Positions 18,626 through 26,917 of a DNA stretch of 64,000 bases are shown piece by piece; position 1 is the stretch's first letter; each line of letters begins with the position of its first letter. A model generated the notes under the pieces. The model was not told where the DNA came from and made no database searches. It was given only the letters and a program-made list of their open reading frames with translations. The position numbers and the translations under genes were made by a program. This DNA is from Mycobacterium sp. AT1 (GTDB lineage Bacteria > Actinomycetota > Actinomycetes > Mycobacteriales > Mycobacteriaceae): assembly GCF_002043095.1 (NCBI RefSeq), contig NZ_MVOC01000027.1, positions 219,030 through 283,029 of the forward strand, read 5' to 3'.

Positions 18626-19630
18626 TCAGAGTTGGAGCATGACCTTGGCCGACGCCGAGGCGTCGCGGGCCACGGCGAAGGCGTTCACGGCGTCGGCCGC
18701 CGGGATCACGTGAGAGATCACCGCGTCGAAGCGGTCGGAGGCGGCGAGCAGTGCGATCGCGTCGTCGATCTCGGTGGAGAATCGGAAGGCGCCGATCAGG
18801 CTCACCTCCTTGGCCAGCATCGGTGACAGGTTGACGCCGATCTCGGCATTCGGCAGCATCCCGACCTGCACGACGGTGCCGGCGCGCCGGACGGCCCGCA
18901 CCGCCTGGGTGACCGAGACGCCGACTCCAGAGCATTCGAAGACGACGTCGTAGGACTCGTTCTCGACGACGTCGCGGCCGACGAGTGCGGTTTCGTTGGC
19001 GCCAAGGGCGACTGCGCGTTCGAGCGGCTCTGCGCGCAGATCGGTGACGCCGATGTCGGCCGCTCCGGCTTCGGCCGCGGCGGCGACGACGAGCAGGCCA
19101 ATCGGGCCGGCGCCGATCACCAGAACGCGACGACCGGCCAGCGCCGGGGCCAGATTGACGGCATGCAGCGCGACGGCGAGCGGCTCGGCCAGTGCCGCCC
19201 GCAAAAGGGGCAGGCCGGTGGGCAACGGCCGGATCATGTGGTCTTCGACGATCAGCAGTTCGGCGGCCCCGCCCTGGCGGTGCGGGAAAGTGGCTGCGCT
19301 GCCGAGGTAGTCGCCCCCGGGCCGCAGATGCGGGCGCTCTTGAAGGCCGGCCACCGGCGCTCCGTAACGCGCCGGGTGAACGGTTACCGGTGCACCTGCC
19401 GGGTATCGTCCGGACGGGTCGAAGTCGACGACCGCCGACAACTCGTGCCCTGGCGTGAAGGGTTCACGAACGACGTTCTCCCCGTTGGCCCCGTGGAAGT
19501 AGTAGTGCAGATCCGATCCGCAGATGCCGACGTAGCCGACGCGCAGCCGGACCTCACCGTCGGCCGGCTCCGGCTGGGAGCGATCCTCCCACCGGATGTC
19601 CTCTTTGCCGTGGATTGCAAGCGCTTTCAT
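18626..19630 (-). CDS. Zinc-type alcohol dehydrogenase, L-idonate/L-gulonate 5-dehydrogenase-like
   Basis: A 334-residue medium-chain dehydrogenase. Catalytic zinc ligands are seen in GICGSDLHYY (Cys) and PGHELSAVV (His-Glu), and the Rossmann motif in RVLVIGAGPIGLLVV. The lobe that usually holds four structural-zinc cysteines reads HPARYGAPVAGLQERPHLRPG and has none, so the structural zinc is probably absent. The best relatives I recognise are L-idonate 5-dehydrogenase and RspB-type enzymes, which oxidise C5 of a hexonate. Oxidation of L-gulonate would give D-fructuronate, the substrate of the adjacent reductase. It overlaps that gene as ATGA. Confidence 0.8.
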   Translation of the reverse strand: MKALAIHGKEDIRWEDRSQPEPADGEVRLRVGYVGICGSDLHYYFHGANGENVVREPFTPGHELSAVVDFDPSGRYPAGAPVTVHPARYGAPVAGLQERPHLRPGGDYLGSAATFPHRQGGAAELLIVEDHMIRPLPTGLPLLRAALAEPLAVALHAVNLAPALAGRRVLVIGAGPIGLLVVAAAAEAGAADIGVTDLRAEPLERAVALGANETALVGRDVVENESYDVVFECSGVGVSVTQAVRAVRRAGTVVQVGMLPNAEIGVNLSPMLAKEVSLIGAFRFSTEIDDAIALLAASDRFDAVISHVIPAADAVNAFAVARDASASAKVMLQL

Positions 19631-21117
19631 GACACTCTCCTGTTGTCGACCGCGTCGACGGCATCCCGCGCCGCGACGCGAATGCCGCTGCGGGCGATGA
19701 GTGCGACGAGGTCGGCGACCCGGTCGGCGAACGCGTCGTGTGCGACGAGGTCGTCGGGCAGGAATCCGCCACGCAGCACCGCCATCGCGTGCTCGCGGGG
19801 GCCAGCCGCCCCACGTGTCACCTCGGCGAGCCTTTCTCGCGCGGGTTCACGGATCTCGCCGGCGTAGGGGCCGGCGTCGACGCCGGCAGGCGGCGCGACC
19901 GACACGATCCAGCCGGCCACGGTCAGCGCCAGCAGATGGGGAATCTGCCCGTCGCGCAAGGCAATCAATGCGGGTTGCGGGACGCGCTGCAGCAGTTTGA
20001 CCGAACCGTCGGTGCCGACCTGTGACGTCCGGTGCCCCAGTGCGGAGTTGGCCCACCGGTGTGACAGCGAGTCGACGTAGGCGTCGACGTCGAAGTCCCT
20101 CGGCAGGGTGATGGTCGGCAGGTACTCGTGCGTGATGCACGCCCGGACGGCGTCGCGAACGAACGGCTGCGCCCACGCGTCGGCGATGGTGCCGCGCCCG
20201 TCGAGGATTCCGAGGTAGGCGATCAGGGAGTGCGAACCGTTGAGCAGCCGGAGCTTGACGAGTTCGTAGGCTTCGACCTCGTCGCTGATGATCGCTCCGG
20301 CGCGATCCCAGGCAGGTCGGCCGGCGGCGAAGTCGTCCTCGAGCACCCACATGGTGAATTCCTCGGCGGGCACGGGGCAACGGTCGTCGACGCCGAGCAA
20401 CTCGGCGACGTCGGTGACGGTGCCGCTCGTCGTCGAGGGCACGATGCGGTCGACCATCGAGTTGGGGAACGTGACGTGATCGCGCACGAAGGTCAGCACG
20501 TCCCCGGGAGCGGAGCTCGCGTGTAGGAACTCGGTGACGACGGCGCGGGTGACGTGTCCGTTCGACTGCAGGTTGTCGCACGACAGAACGGTCATCGGGG
20601 CGCCGTTCGCGGCGCGGACGGCGAGGCCGCGGGCGACGAGTCCGATAGTGCTGCGGGGGTTGGCGGGGTCGGCGAGATCGGCGCGGACGTCGTCGTCGTC
20701 GACGTCGAGGCGGCCGTTGCGCGGGGAGCGGCAGTAACCGACCTCGCTGACGGTCAGCGTCAGGATGCGGTTGGCCGGGGCGGCAACCGCGGCGACGAAC
20801 GCATCGGGTTCGTCGGCGAGGACGCCGAGGCCGCGGTGGACGTCCACGACGGCGGCGCGTCGGCCCTGCTCCGAAAGTTCGAGGACGGAGTAGCGACCGT
20901 CCTGGGCACGCATCGCCGTCACCACGTCGTGGGACCGATTGGCGAAGCCGCTGATCCCCCATTCCCCGGGCTCGGCGGCCAGGGCTTGGGCGGTGTAGAC
21001 AGCGGCGTGGGCACGGTGAAAGTTGCCGAGACCCAGGTGGACCATCCCCGTGGCGTCGCCTGCCGAAGCGCCCAATAGCGCGCCGGACGGCGTGGTCTGA
21101 CGAGACAGTCTCGGCAT
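19627..21117 (-). CDS. uxuB: D-mannonate oxidoreductase / fructuronate reductase (UxuB family)
   Basis: A 496-residue polyol-specific long-chain dehydrogenase. The N-terminal nucleotide site (MVHLGLGNFHRAHAAVYTAQAL) and the catalytic KLRLLNGSHSLIAYLG motif (K-x5-N-x2-H) are diagnostic of the mannitol dehydrogenase/UxuB family. The expected reaction is D-fructuronate plus NADH to D-mannonate, which the ManD-type enzyme then dehydrates. I prefer the second of two consecutive ATGs (21117) because AAGGGG then sits at a normal distance. It is the first gene of the operon and diverges from the IclR regulator. Confidence 0.85.
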   Translation of the reverse strand: MPRLSRQTTPSGALLGASAGDATGMVHLGLGNFHRAHAAVYTAQALAAEPGEWGISGFANRSHDVVTAMRAQDGRYSVLELSEQGRRAAVVDVHRGLGVLADEPDAFVAAVAAPANRILTLTVSEVGYCRSPRNGRLDVDDDDVRADLADPANPRSTIGLVARGLAVRAANGAPMTVLSCDNLQSNGHVTRAVVTEFLHASSAPGDVLTFVRDHVTFPNSMVDRIVPSTTSGTVTDVAELLGVDDRCPVPAEEFTMWVLEDDFAAGRPAWDRAGAIISDEVEAYELVKLRLLNGSHSLIAYLGILDGRGTIADAWAQPFVRDAVRACITHEYLPTITLPRDFDVDAYVDSLSHRWANSALGHRTSQVGTDGSVKLLQRVPQPALIALRDGQIPHLLALTVAGWIVSVAPPAGVDAGPYAGEIREPARERLAEVTRGAAGPREHAMAVLRGGFLPDDLVAHDAFADRVADLVALIARSGIRVAARDAVDAVDNRRVS

Positions 21118-21147
21118 CATTCCCCTTCAGGTCCCACAATCACTCGC

Positions 21148-21185
21148 GTTCCGTATTATGAACCGCGTGTATCGTTATGCGAACC
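21148..21185. promoter_or_regulatory. Candidate IclR operator/promoter between uxuB and iclR
   Basis: The 156-base divergent gap contains GTTCCGTATTATGAAC (21148-21163), an inverted repeat with GTTC/GAAC arms. A related half-element, TTATGAACC (21156-21164), recurs as TTATGCGAACC at 21175-21185. Spacing and position fit a shared operator for the divergent promoters. TATTAT inside the first repeat could also be a -10 box for iclR. Nothing else in the gap stands out. Confidence 0.4.
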
Positions 21186-21273
21186 ACACTGACACGTGGT
21201 CATTCGGTGTGTCAAGCGTCACCATGTGGGTGTGCCAAGCTTTGAGTACGGCCGCAGAACGAAGGGGGACGCG

Positions 21274-22038
21274 ATGACGAACGGCGACTCGCCGTCTCCG
21301 GTCGGCAGCGTGGACAAGGCCCTTGCCTTGGTCGAACTGTTGGCCGACGCCGGTCCCGAGGGGATGGCGCTCCGCGACGTGGTCGAGGCGAGCGGACTCA
21401 ACAAGGCCTCCGCCCACCGAACCCTGCAGGCGCTGCAACACCGGGGCTTCGCCGAACAGGGCGACAATCAGCGCTACCGATTGGGTTCGCGCCCAGCACT
21501 TTTGGTCGAGCGGTTCCAGCGTGAAGAGAACCTGCCCACGTTGTTCCGCCCCACGCTGCTCGCCATCTGCCAAGAGGTCCAAGAACTGGTGCACCTGGGA
21601 ATCCTCGAGGGCCGTGACGTCCTGTACCTGGACAAGGTGGAACCCGACAGGGCCATGCGCGTGTGGTCTCGGGTAGGCCGCCAGGTCAGCGTGCTCACCA
21701 CCGCGCTCGGGCGGGCAATGGTGGCCGGCGAGGGCGCCTCTGACGCACAGCTGTCGGCGTACACCGCCGACGCGGAGCCCGTGGTGGTCGACAGGTTCCG
21801 CCGAGCGGTCGGCGAGGCGCGTCTCAGCGGCTTTGCCATGGAGCGCGAGGAGAACGAGTCCGGCATCTGCTGTGTGGGCGTGGCGCTGCGGCGACCCACC
21901 GGACGTCCCGTCGCGGTGAGCATCACCGGGCCGAGCAGCAGAATGGACGGCGAACGGCTCGACCGCCTCGGCCACCGTCTGCGGGAAGTGCTCAACGTGT
22001 CGGCGCCACCTGGGTTTTCGCTCGCGCCCGTCGGTTAA
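21274..22038 (+). CDS. IclR-family transcriptional regulator
   Basis: A 254-residue regulator with an N-terminal winged helix (SVDKALALVELLADAGPEGMALRDVVEASGLNKASAHRTLQALQHRGFAEQ) and a C-terminal IclR effector domain (LVHLGILEGRDVLYLDKVEP, ESGICCVGVALRRPTGRPVAVSITGP). IclR proteins of the KdgR branch respond to sugar-acid intermediates such as KDG. The divergent position next to uxuB strongly suggests that it controls the seven-gene sugar-acid operon. The ATG at 21274 has AAGGGGG five bases upstream; the longer frame from 21196 lacks such a site. Confidence 0.88.
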   Translation: MTNGDSPSPVGSVDKALALVELLADAGPEGMALRDVVEASGLNKASAHRTLQALQHRGFAEQGDNQRYRLGSRPALLVERFQREENLPTLFRPTLLAICQEVQELVHLGILEGRDVLYLDKVEPDRAMRVWSRVGRQVSVLTTALGRAMVAGEGASDAQLSAYTADAEPVVVDRFRRAVGEARLSGFAMEREENESGICCVGVALRRPTGRPVAVSITGPSSRMDGERLDRLGHRLREVLNVSAPPGFSLAPVG

Positions 22039-22073
22039 ATCGGCGCCTCGGGGACTCGACTACCCAGCCGATT
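22038..22073. terminator. Possible bidirectional terminator between iclR and the ABC ATPase gene
   Basis: AATCGGC and GCCGATT form a 7-bp stem with a 22-base loop in the 59-base gap between two converging genes. The long loop and lack of T-runs make it a weak call. Confidence 0.25.
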
Positions 22074-22097
22074 CGCGACACCATTGAGCTCGACACC

Positions 22098-22946
22098 TCA
22101 CACCTGTCGTCGATCACCGAGCCCAGGTCCGTCGCGGCCCTCATCATGGCGGCCGCGGGCCGTTCCTGACCGGGGTGCCGCCTGCCCAATCGGCCTGCCG
22201 AACTTGATGTTCGGGCGCCCGTCCTCCAGCACCACCGTCGCCTCCACCTCGTACACCTCGGCGATCACCTCGGGTGTGAGGACGGCAGCCGGCGGTCCTG
22301 CCACGTGCACGCGGCCACCCCGGAGCACCACCAGTTCCTGGCAGTAGGTCGCCGCCAGGTTGAGGTCGTGCAGCGCCATCACCGTGGTGGTGTCGGCCGC
22401 GGCCACCAGTTCCAGCAGCTCGAGCTGGTGGCGGATGTCGAGGTGATTGGTCGGCTCGTCAAGCAGCAGCTCCGACGGCTCCTGCGCCAGTGCCCTGGCG
22501 ATCTGCACGCGCTGTCGTTCGCCGCCGGACAGCGTCGAGTACCGCCGCTCCAGCAGGTCGGCGACACCCGTTGTGGCAGCGGCGGATTCGACAACATCTC
22601 GGTCCCGTGCCGACATCGGCGCCCACGCCGGCCGATGCGGGAGACGCCCGAGGTCCACCACGTCACGGACCGTCGGGTCCTGATCGGTGGCCGCATCCTG
22701 GTCCACCACCGCGAGCCGACGGGCGAGTCGGCGGCGACCGATGGCCGCGACGTCGAGGTCGTCGAGACGGACCACGCCCGACGAGGTGGCGCGCAACCCG
22801 GCCAACAACCTCAGCAGCGACGACTTGCCAGAGCCGTTCGGCCCGAGGAGGCCGACCGTGCTGCCGGTGGCGACGGAGACGTCGACGCCGTCGACGACGA
22901 GCTTGTCGCGGACTCGCCAGGAGACCCGATCGGCAGTCAGACTCAC
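22098..22946 (-). CDS. ABC transporter ATPase, BtuD/FecE type (probable corrinoid importer)
   Basis: A 282-residue ATPase with Walker A (GPNGSGKSS), Q-loop region (AVVDQDAATDQDPTVRDVV), the ABC signature (LSGGERQRVQIARALAQ), Walker B (ELLLDEPTNHLD) and the H-loop (MALHDLNLA). It is of the iron-siderophore/B12 class. The GTG at 22946 has GCAGGAGG upstream and overlaps the permease stop as GTGA; longer frames re-read the permease gene. The C-terminal 30 residues or so are Arg/Gly-rich and not conserved-looking. The cobalamin riboswitch at the head of the operon points to corrinoids. Confidence 0.88.
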   Translation of the reverse strand: MSLTADRVSWRVRDKLVVDGVDVSVATGSTVGLLGPNGSGKSSLLRLLAGLRATSSGVVRLDDLDVAAIGRRRLARRLAVVDQDAATDQDPTVRDVVDLGRLPHRPAWAPMSARDRDVVESAAATTGVADLLERRYSTLSGGERQRVQIARALAQEPSELLLDEPTNHLDIRHQLELLELVAAADTTTVMALHDLNLAATYCQELVVLRGGRVHVAGPPAAVLTPEVIAEVYEVEATVVLEDGRPNIKFGRPIGQAAPRSGTARGRHDEGRDGPGLGDRRQV

Positions 22947-23971
22947 GCGCCCCTCCTGCGCCGAAGCAGGATGACCACGAACGCCGGCACCCCGACGATC
23001 GCCGTCGCCACCCCGACCGGCAGTTCCTGCGGGGCGATGACCAGGCGAGCCGCGGTGTCCACCCAGACCAGGAAGATCGCCCCGAGGATCGTCGCCGTCG
23101 GCACCAACACCCGGTGCCGTGTCCCCACCACGGCCCGTGCCGCATGCGGCAGGACGAGTCCGACGAAACCGATTGCGCCCGAGGTGGACACGATGACGGC
23201 GGTCACCAGCGCCGTCACCACCAGCAGGACCATCCTGGCCCTGGCCACCGACACCCCCAGCGAGGCGGCCGCGTCCTCGCCGAAGAGGAAGGCATCCAGC
23301 GTCGAGGCGAACGCCCAGCAGACCACCACCCCGAATGCCACCACCGCACCGCACAGCGCCACGTCACTCCATGACGCGCTGCTGAGCGACCCGAGCAACC
23401 AGAACAGCACGCCTCTGGTCTGCTCGGCGTCTGCCGAGGTGAAGACGATGAAGGACGTGAGCGCCGAGAACAACTGGGTGGCAGCGATTCCCGCCAAGAT
23501 CATCCGGTCCATGCCGGTACCCGCCGCCACCGCGAGCACCAGCACCAGACCGAAGGCCACGACCGCCCCCACGAAGGCTCCGGCCGCCAGTCCTATGGCC
23601 CCCGCGCCGATTCCGAGCACGACGATCGACACGGCTCCCGTCGACGCGCCGGAGGCCACCCCGAGGATGAACGGATCGGCCAGCGGGTTCCTCAGCAGCG
23701 ACTGCAGGATCACCCCGCACAGCGCAAGGCCTGCGCCACACGCCGCCGCCAGCAGCGCACGCGGCAACCGAAGATCCCAGATGATGCTCTGCTGCAACAT
23801 CGTCAGCTGCGACCTCGGACCGCCGAGCCGCTCCAGCACCGCCGCATAGGCGTCTGCGGGCCCGAGGTCCGACGGTCCGATGGTGGTCGCCACGGCGACC
23901 GAGACGAGGAGGAGTACCACCCCGGCCGGCCACACGACGGCAAGCGGCGCGCGTCGACGCAATGACACCAT
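22943..23971 (-). CDS. FecCD/BtuC-type ABC permease (probable corrinoid importer)
   Basis: A 342-residue polytopic permease of the FecCD/BtuC family. RLPRALLAAACGAGLALCGVILQSLLRNPLADPFILGVASGAS is the family signature after the first helix. The cytoplasmic coupling region around GEDAAASLGVSVARARMV, and GAIGFVGLVLPHAARAVVG near the C-terminus, are also typical. About nine to ten membrane helices can be counted. It should form a homodimer on the ATPase and receive substrate from the adjacent lipoprotein. It lies three bases after the binding-protein gene. Confidence 0.9.
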   Translation of the reverse strand: MVSLRRRAPLAVVWPAGVVLLLVSVAVATTIGPSDLGPADAYAAVLERLGGPRSQLTMLQQSIIWDLRLPRALLAAACGAGLALCGVILQSLLRNPLADPFILGVASGASTGAVSIVVLGIGAGAIGLAAGAFVGAVVAFGLVLVLAVAAGTGMDRMILAGIAATQLFSALTSFIVFTSADAEQTRGVLFWLLGSLSSASWSDVALCGAVVAFGVVVCWAFASTLDAFLFGEDAAASLGVSVARARMVLLVVTALVTAVIVSTSGAIGFVGLVLPHAARAVVGTRHRVLVPTATILGAIFLVWVDTAARLVIAPQELPVGVATAIVGVPAFVVILLRRRRGA

Positions 23972-23974
23972 TGG

Positions 23975-24994
23975 TCAGCGCGTCAAACCGTGTCTGCGCA
24001 GTCCGTCGGCCACGGCTTCCATGGCGTCGACGATGCGGATGCTGGGGTTGAGCTCGGCGCCAGCCAGCGCGATGTAGCGCTTGTTCTTGACCGCCGTCAT
24101 CTCGCGGGTCACCGGATTCGACTCCAGGAACGCGATTTTCGCGGCGGCGTTCTCGGCGGTCTGACTCTTGCGGGTGAGGTCGCCCAGGATCAGAACGTCG
24201 GGGTTGCGTTGCGCCACGGTCTCCCAGCCGATTTGGGGCCAGTCCTCCCTGGCGTCGGAGAATGCGTTCGTCAGACCGAGGGTGCGCGAGATGATGCCGG
24301 GCCCTCCGCAACAACCGGCCAGATAGGGCGACTCGGCGTTGGCGAACCAGTACATTGCGGTCGTGCCGTCGGCGGTCTTGGTCCCCGACAGCCGCGCAAC
24401 GCGGTCCTGCATGTCGGTGATGATCGCGTCGCCCCGGTCTCGACGGCCGACGAGTGCTGCCAGGTCGCGAATCTCCTGGTAGACGGCGTCGATTTCCAAC
24501 GTGCTGGAGCGCGCTCCGTCCGAGCTGCCCGCCTCCTTCGTGCACTCGACGGCCGAGACGTAGGAGGGCACCCCCAGCTTCTCGAGGTTCTCGGGAGTGG
24601 TGACGCCGCCCGCGCCGAGCGTGTCCGGGAACGAGGCCGTGACCAGGTCGGGCTCGGCGTTCAACACCGCTTCGTACGACGGCGCGGTGTCTGCCAGCCG
24701 CTTGACCCCGGCGTTGGCGGCTTCCAAGGACGGCAGGATCGGATCGGTCCAGCCCGCGGTCCCGACCACGCGGTCGGCCACGCCCAGGGACAGCAGCATT
24801 TCGGTGCTGCCCTGGTTGAGGGACACGATCCGTTCGGGGGGCCGCTCCACCGTCACCGTGCGACCGCAGTCGTCGAGGGAGACGGGATAGCCGGTCTGCG
24901 TTGCGGCGGATGGTCGTTCGGCGGCCGGACTACAGCCGGCCAGTGCCACCGCCAGAAGAGAAGCCGCTATCGAAGCACGACGAGATGTGCGCAT
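23975..24994 (-). CDS. Substrate-binding lipoprotein, BtuF/FecB type (probable corrinoid importer)
   Basis: A 339-residue lipoprotein with an Arg-rich n-region, a hydrophobic core and the lipobox ALAGC. The mature part has the helical-backbone binding-protein fold (PERIVSLNQGSTEMLLSLGVADRVVGTAGW, NAEPDLVTASF, NPDVLILGD). I prefer the ATG at 24994 because AAAGG lies six bases upstream and the signal peptide starts there; an ATG at 25009 is possible. It is the first gene after the cobalamin riboswitch, so a corrinoid or precursor is the most likely ligand, although the family also binds siderophores. Confidence 0.88.
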   Translation of the reverse strand: MRTSRRASIAASLLAVALAGCSPAAERPSAATQTGYPVSLDDCGRTVTVERPPERIVSLNQGSTEMLLSLGVADRVVGTAGWTDPILPSLEAANAGVKRLADTAPSYEAVLNAEPDLVTASFPDTLGAGGVTTPENLEKLGVPSYVSAVECTKEAGSSDGARSSTLEIDAVYQEIRDLAALVGRRDRGDAIITDMQDRVARLSGTKTADGTTAMYWFANAESPYLAGCCGGPGIISRTLGLTNAFSDAREDWPQIGWETVAQRNPDVLILGDLTRKSQTAENAAAKIAFLESNPVTREMTAVKNKRYIALAGAELNPSIRIVDAMEAVADGLRRHGLTR

Positions 24995-25040
24995 GACGAG
25001 CCTTTGCATCAGGGGTCCAGTCAGCGAGACCCGATGAGTA

Positions 25041-25062
25041 GCCTGCGGGGAGGACCGCAGGC
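25041..25062 (-). promoter_or_regulatory. Hairpin that may act as the riboswitch expression platform
   Basis: GCCTGCGG and CCGCAGGC form an 8-bp stem with a six-base loop just downstream of the riboswitch core. Its 5' arm shares three bases with the closing P1 stem, so the two cannot both form fully. There is no T-run, which leaves the mode (transcription or translation) open. Confidence 0.5.
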
Positions 25063-25231
25063 GCCAGCAGGTCTTCGGACTCGGGGGTCGTCCTCCGCGG
25101 GCCGCCTTCCCGGAAGCGTCGCTTCCAGTGGCTCTCGACTGTCGAGTGGTCCGCCTCGTATCCCCATACCGCTGCGCGTCAGTCCCGGATTCTCACCGGG
25201 TTCCCTACTCCTCACGGAGGTGACTGGCGCC
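25060..25231 (-). promoter_or_regulatory. Cobalamin (B12) riboswitch
   Basis: Read on the minus strand, this leader has the conserved parts of an adenosylcobalamin-type riboswitch in the right order. GGCGCCAG at the 5' end pairs perfectly with CTGGCGCC at the 3' end (P1). Between them lie GGTGAGAATCCGGGACTG (25182-25199), a CGCAGCGGT region, the B12-box halves GCCACTG (25126-25132) and GGAAGGC (25104-25110), and GAGTCCGAAGACCTG near the end. It lies immediately upstream of the binding-protein gene and so should repress the importer when intracellular cobalamin is high. Confidence 0.9.
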
Positions 25232-25302
25232 CACAGCTTAGCCACAGCGTCGGCCCTAGGACCGCGCCACGTCTCGGAACGCCTTCGCCGGCGCAAGTCA
25301 CG

Positions 25303-26106
25303 TCACGGGGTGACGGTGTGCAGCTCCACGCCTAGGTCGGTGATCCGGCCGCTCGTTCGCTCGGGAAGCTGGTCGTCGGTGACGATCATGTCGAGCTTGG
25401 CAAGCGGGGCAACGTGGAACTTGGCGTTGGCGCCGTATTTCGTGCTGTCGGCCAACAGGATGCACTCCGAGCTGGCGGCCATGGCTGCTGTCTTGAGCTC
25501 GACCTTGTCCAGCGAGAAGGAACTCACGCCACGCGAGATGCTCCAGGCTCCGGTGCTCATGAAGAACAGGTCGAGGTTGATCGCGCCGAGCGTGTTGGCC
25601 GCGAGACGCCCGCTGCTGGAACCGCTGGAGCGGTCGACGATGCCACCCGTGTGAATGATCTCGACGTTGGGCAGGTCGAACAAGCTGGTGGCGATCAGGA
25701 AGTCGTTCGTGACGACGGTGAGATCCTTCTTGTCAGCCAGCAACGGGACGAGCGCTTGGCACGTCGTCCCGGCGTCCAGGTAGATCACCATGGCGTCGGC
25801 GATCACACCCGCCGCGAAGCGGGCAATGGCGGTCTTTCGAGGAAGTTCGAGGACCGCTCGGGACAGTCGCTCCCTCGGCGGTTCCGCGCCGATGGGACCG
25901 GCACTCGCCAATCGGACCCCTCCCTTGACCGAGACCACGCGTCCCTCCGCTTCCAGCGCGGCGATGTCTCGGCGCACCGTCATGTGGGACACACCCAGGT
26001 AGTCGGTCAGGATCCGCGTTCCGACGATTCCCTCGTCACGGAGTAGTTGCAACAGCTTCGCCTGCCGCTGTTCGGGGATCAGCGGCGTGCTGTGGCCTGC
26101 GGTCAC
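25303..26106 (-). CDS. DeoR-family transcriptional regulator
   Basis: A 267-residue DeoR-type repressor. The N-terminal winged helix (RQAKLLQLLRDEGIVGTRILTDYLGVSHMTVRRDIAALEAEGRV) is followed by the sugar-phosphate sensor domain with YLDAGTTC, the TNDFLIATSL strand, and LLADSTKYG near the end. Ligands in this family are usually phosphorylated sugars. I prefer the GTG at 26106, which has AGGAG eight bases upstream; an ATG at 26130 gives a longer form. It diverges from the aldolase-transporter-kinase cluster and is the obvious regulator of it. Confidence 0.87.
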   Translation of the reverse strand: MTAGHSTPLIPEQRQAKLLQLLRDEGIVGTRILTDYLGVSHMTVRRDIAALEAEGRVVSVKGGVRLASAGPIGAEPPRERLSRAVLELPRKTAIARFAAGVIADAMVIYLDAGTTCQALVPLLADKKDLTVVTNDFLIATSLFDLPNVEIIHTGGIVDRSSGSSSGRLAANTLGAINLDLFFMSTGAWSISRGVSSFSLDKVELKTAAMAASSECILLADSTKYGANAKFHVAPLAKLDMIVTDDQLPERTSGRITDLGVELHTVTP

Positions 26107-26157
26107 GTTCGTCGCTCCTGTGCTCGGCATTGACTTCTTTGTGTGAATCGGCGTGAG

Positions 26158-26203
26158 CCAATGTTAACGGCGACCATCGGAATGTTGCCATATGTTAATC
26201 GGT
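26158..26203. promoter_or_regulatory. Candidate DeoR operator with three ATGTT repeats
   Basis: Between deoR and the aldolase gene the motif ATGTT occurs at 26161, 26182 and 26192, twice as ATGTTAA followed shortly by CGG. The spacings (21 and 10 bases) place all copies on one face of the helix, as expected for cooperative repressor binding. TATGTT at 26191-26196 may be the -10 box of the rightward promoter. Confidence 0.45.
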
Positions 26204-26221
26204 GGGATACCGTGTGAATTT

Positions 26222-26890
26222 ATGGGAAGTAAGTTGCATCACATGAAGGCCATCGACGAGACCGGCGCCATATTGATCGTCAGGCTCGACAACGCCAAGG
26301 ACGCACTGGAGGTCTCTCGCGCCGCCGTCGACGGAGGCATTCGAGCGCTGGAGATAACGCTGTCGGTGCCCGGCGCCCTTCACGTCATCGAAACCCTCGC
26401 CGAGGAGTACCGCGACCAAGGAGTCCTGGTCGGCGCCGGAACCGTCCTCGACGAGCAATCCGCCTATCGGGCAATCGAAGTCGGTGCCCAGCTGCTCGTC
26501 AGCCCTCAACTGAACCCGGACATGATCGCCGTGGCCAACCGCTACCAGGCGATCTCGGTCAGCGGCGCGTTCACCCCGACCGAGATCGTCAACACCATCC
26601 AATGCGGTGCCGACATCGTCAAACTCTTTCCCGCCGAATTCGTCGGCCCCCGCTACGTCCAGACGGTGATGGCACCGTTGCCGCAGGTTCCCATCCTGCC
26701 CGCGGGTGGCGTCACCCCCGAGAACGTCGCGGACTGGTTCTCCGCAGGCGCCACCGCCGTCGGCGTTGGCAGCTTCGTCACCAAGGCCGCCGACGGCGGC
26801 ACCGACTACCAGCGCGTCACCGAGGCGGCGAAGACGTTCCTCAGCGCCATCACGCGCGCCCGTTCCGCCTCCGACGACCACACGAACTAG
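26222..26890 (+). CDS. KDPG/KHG-type aldolase, second copy
   Basis: A 222-residue class I aldolase of the KDPG/KHG family with a conserved glutamate (ALEITLSVP, about E44), the VGAGTVLD strand and the Schiff-base lysine (DIVKLFPAEFVGP, about K134). It differs clearly from the eda copy at 15257, so it probably serves a different 2-keto-3-deoxy acid or epimer. The start is uncertain: ATGs at 26222 and 26243 both lack a strong ribosome site; I kept 26222 because it leaves a normal-length first helix. It is followed by a hexuronate-type carrier and a small kinase. Confidence 0.85.
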   Translation: MGSKLHHMKAIDETGAILIVRLDNAKDALEVSRAAVDGGIRALEITLSVPGALHVIETLAEEYRDQGVLVGAGTVLDEQSAYRAIEVGAQLLVSPQLNPDMIAVANRYQAISVSGAFTPTEIVNTIQCGADIVKLFPAEFVGPRYVQTVMAPLPQVPILPAGGVTPENVADWFSAGATAVGVGSFVTKAADGGTDYQRVTEAAKTFLSAITRARSASDDHTN

Positions 26891-26917
26891 CGCGCCTCCC
26901 ACCAACGAAAGCTGACC

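Noticed and set aside
19847..21139. 430-codon Arg-rich frame within uxuB on the same strand
   Set aside because: Low-complexity Arg/Pro composition and full overlap with the UxuB-family gene that has its catalytic motif intact.
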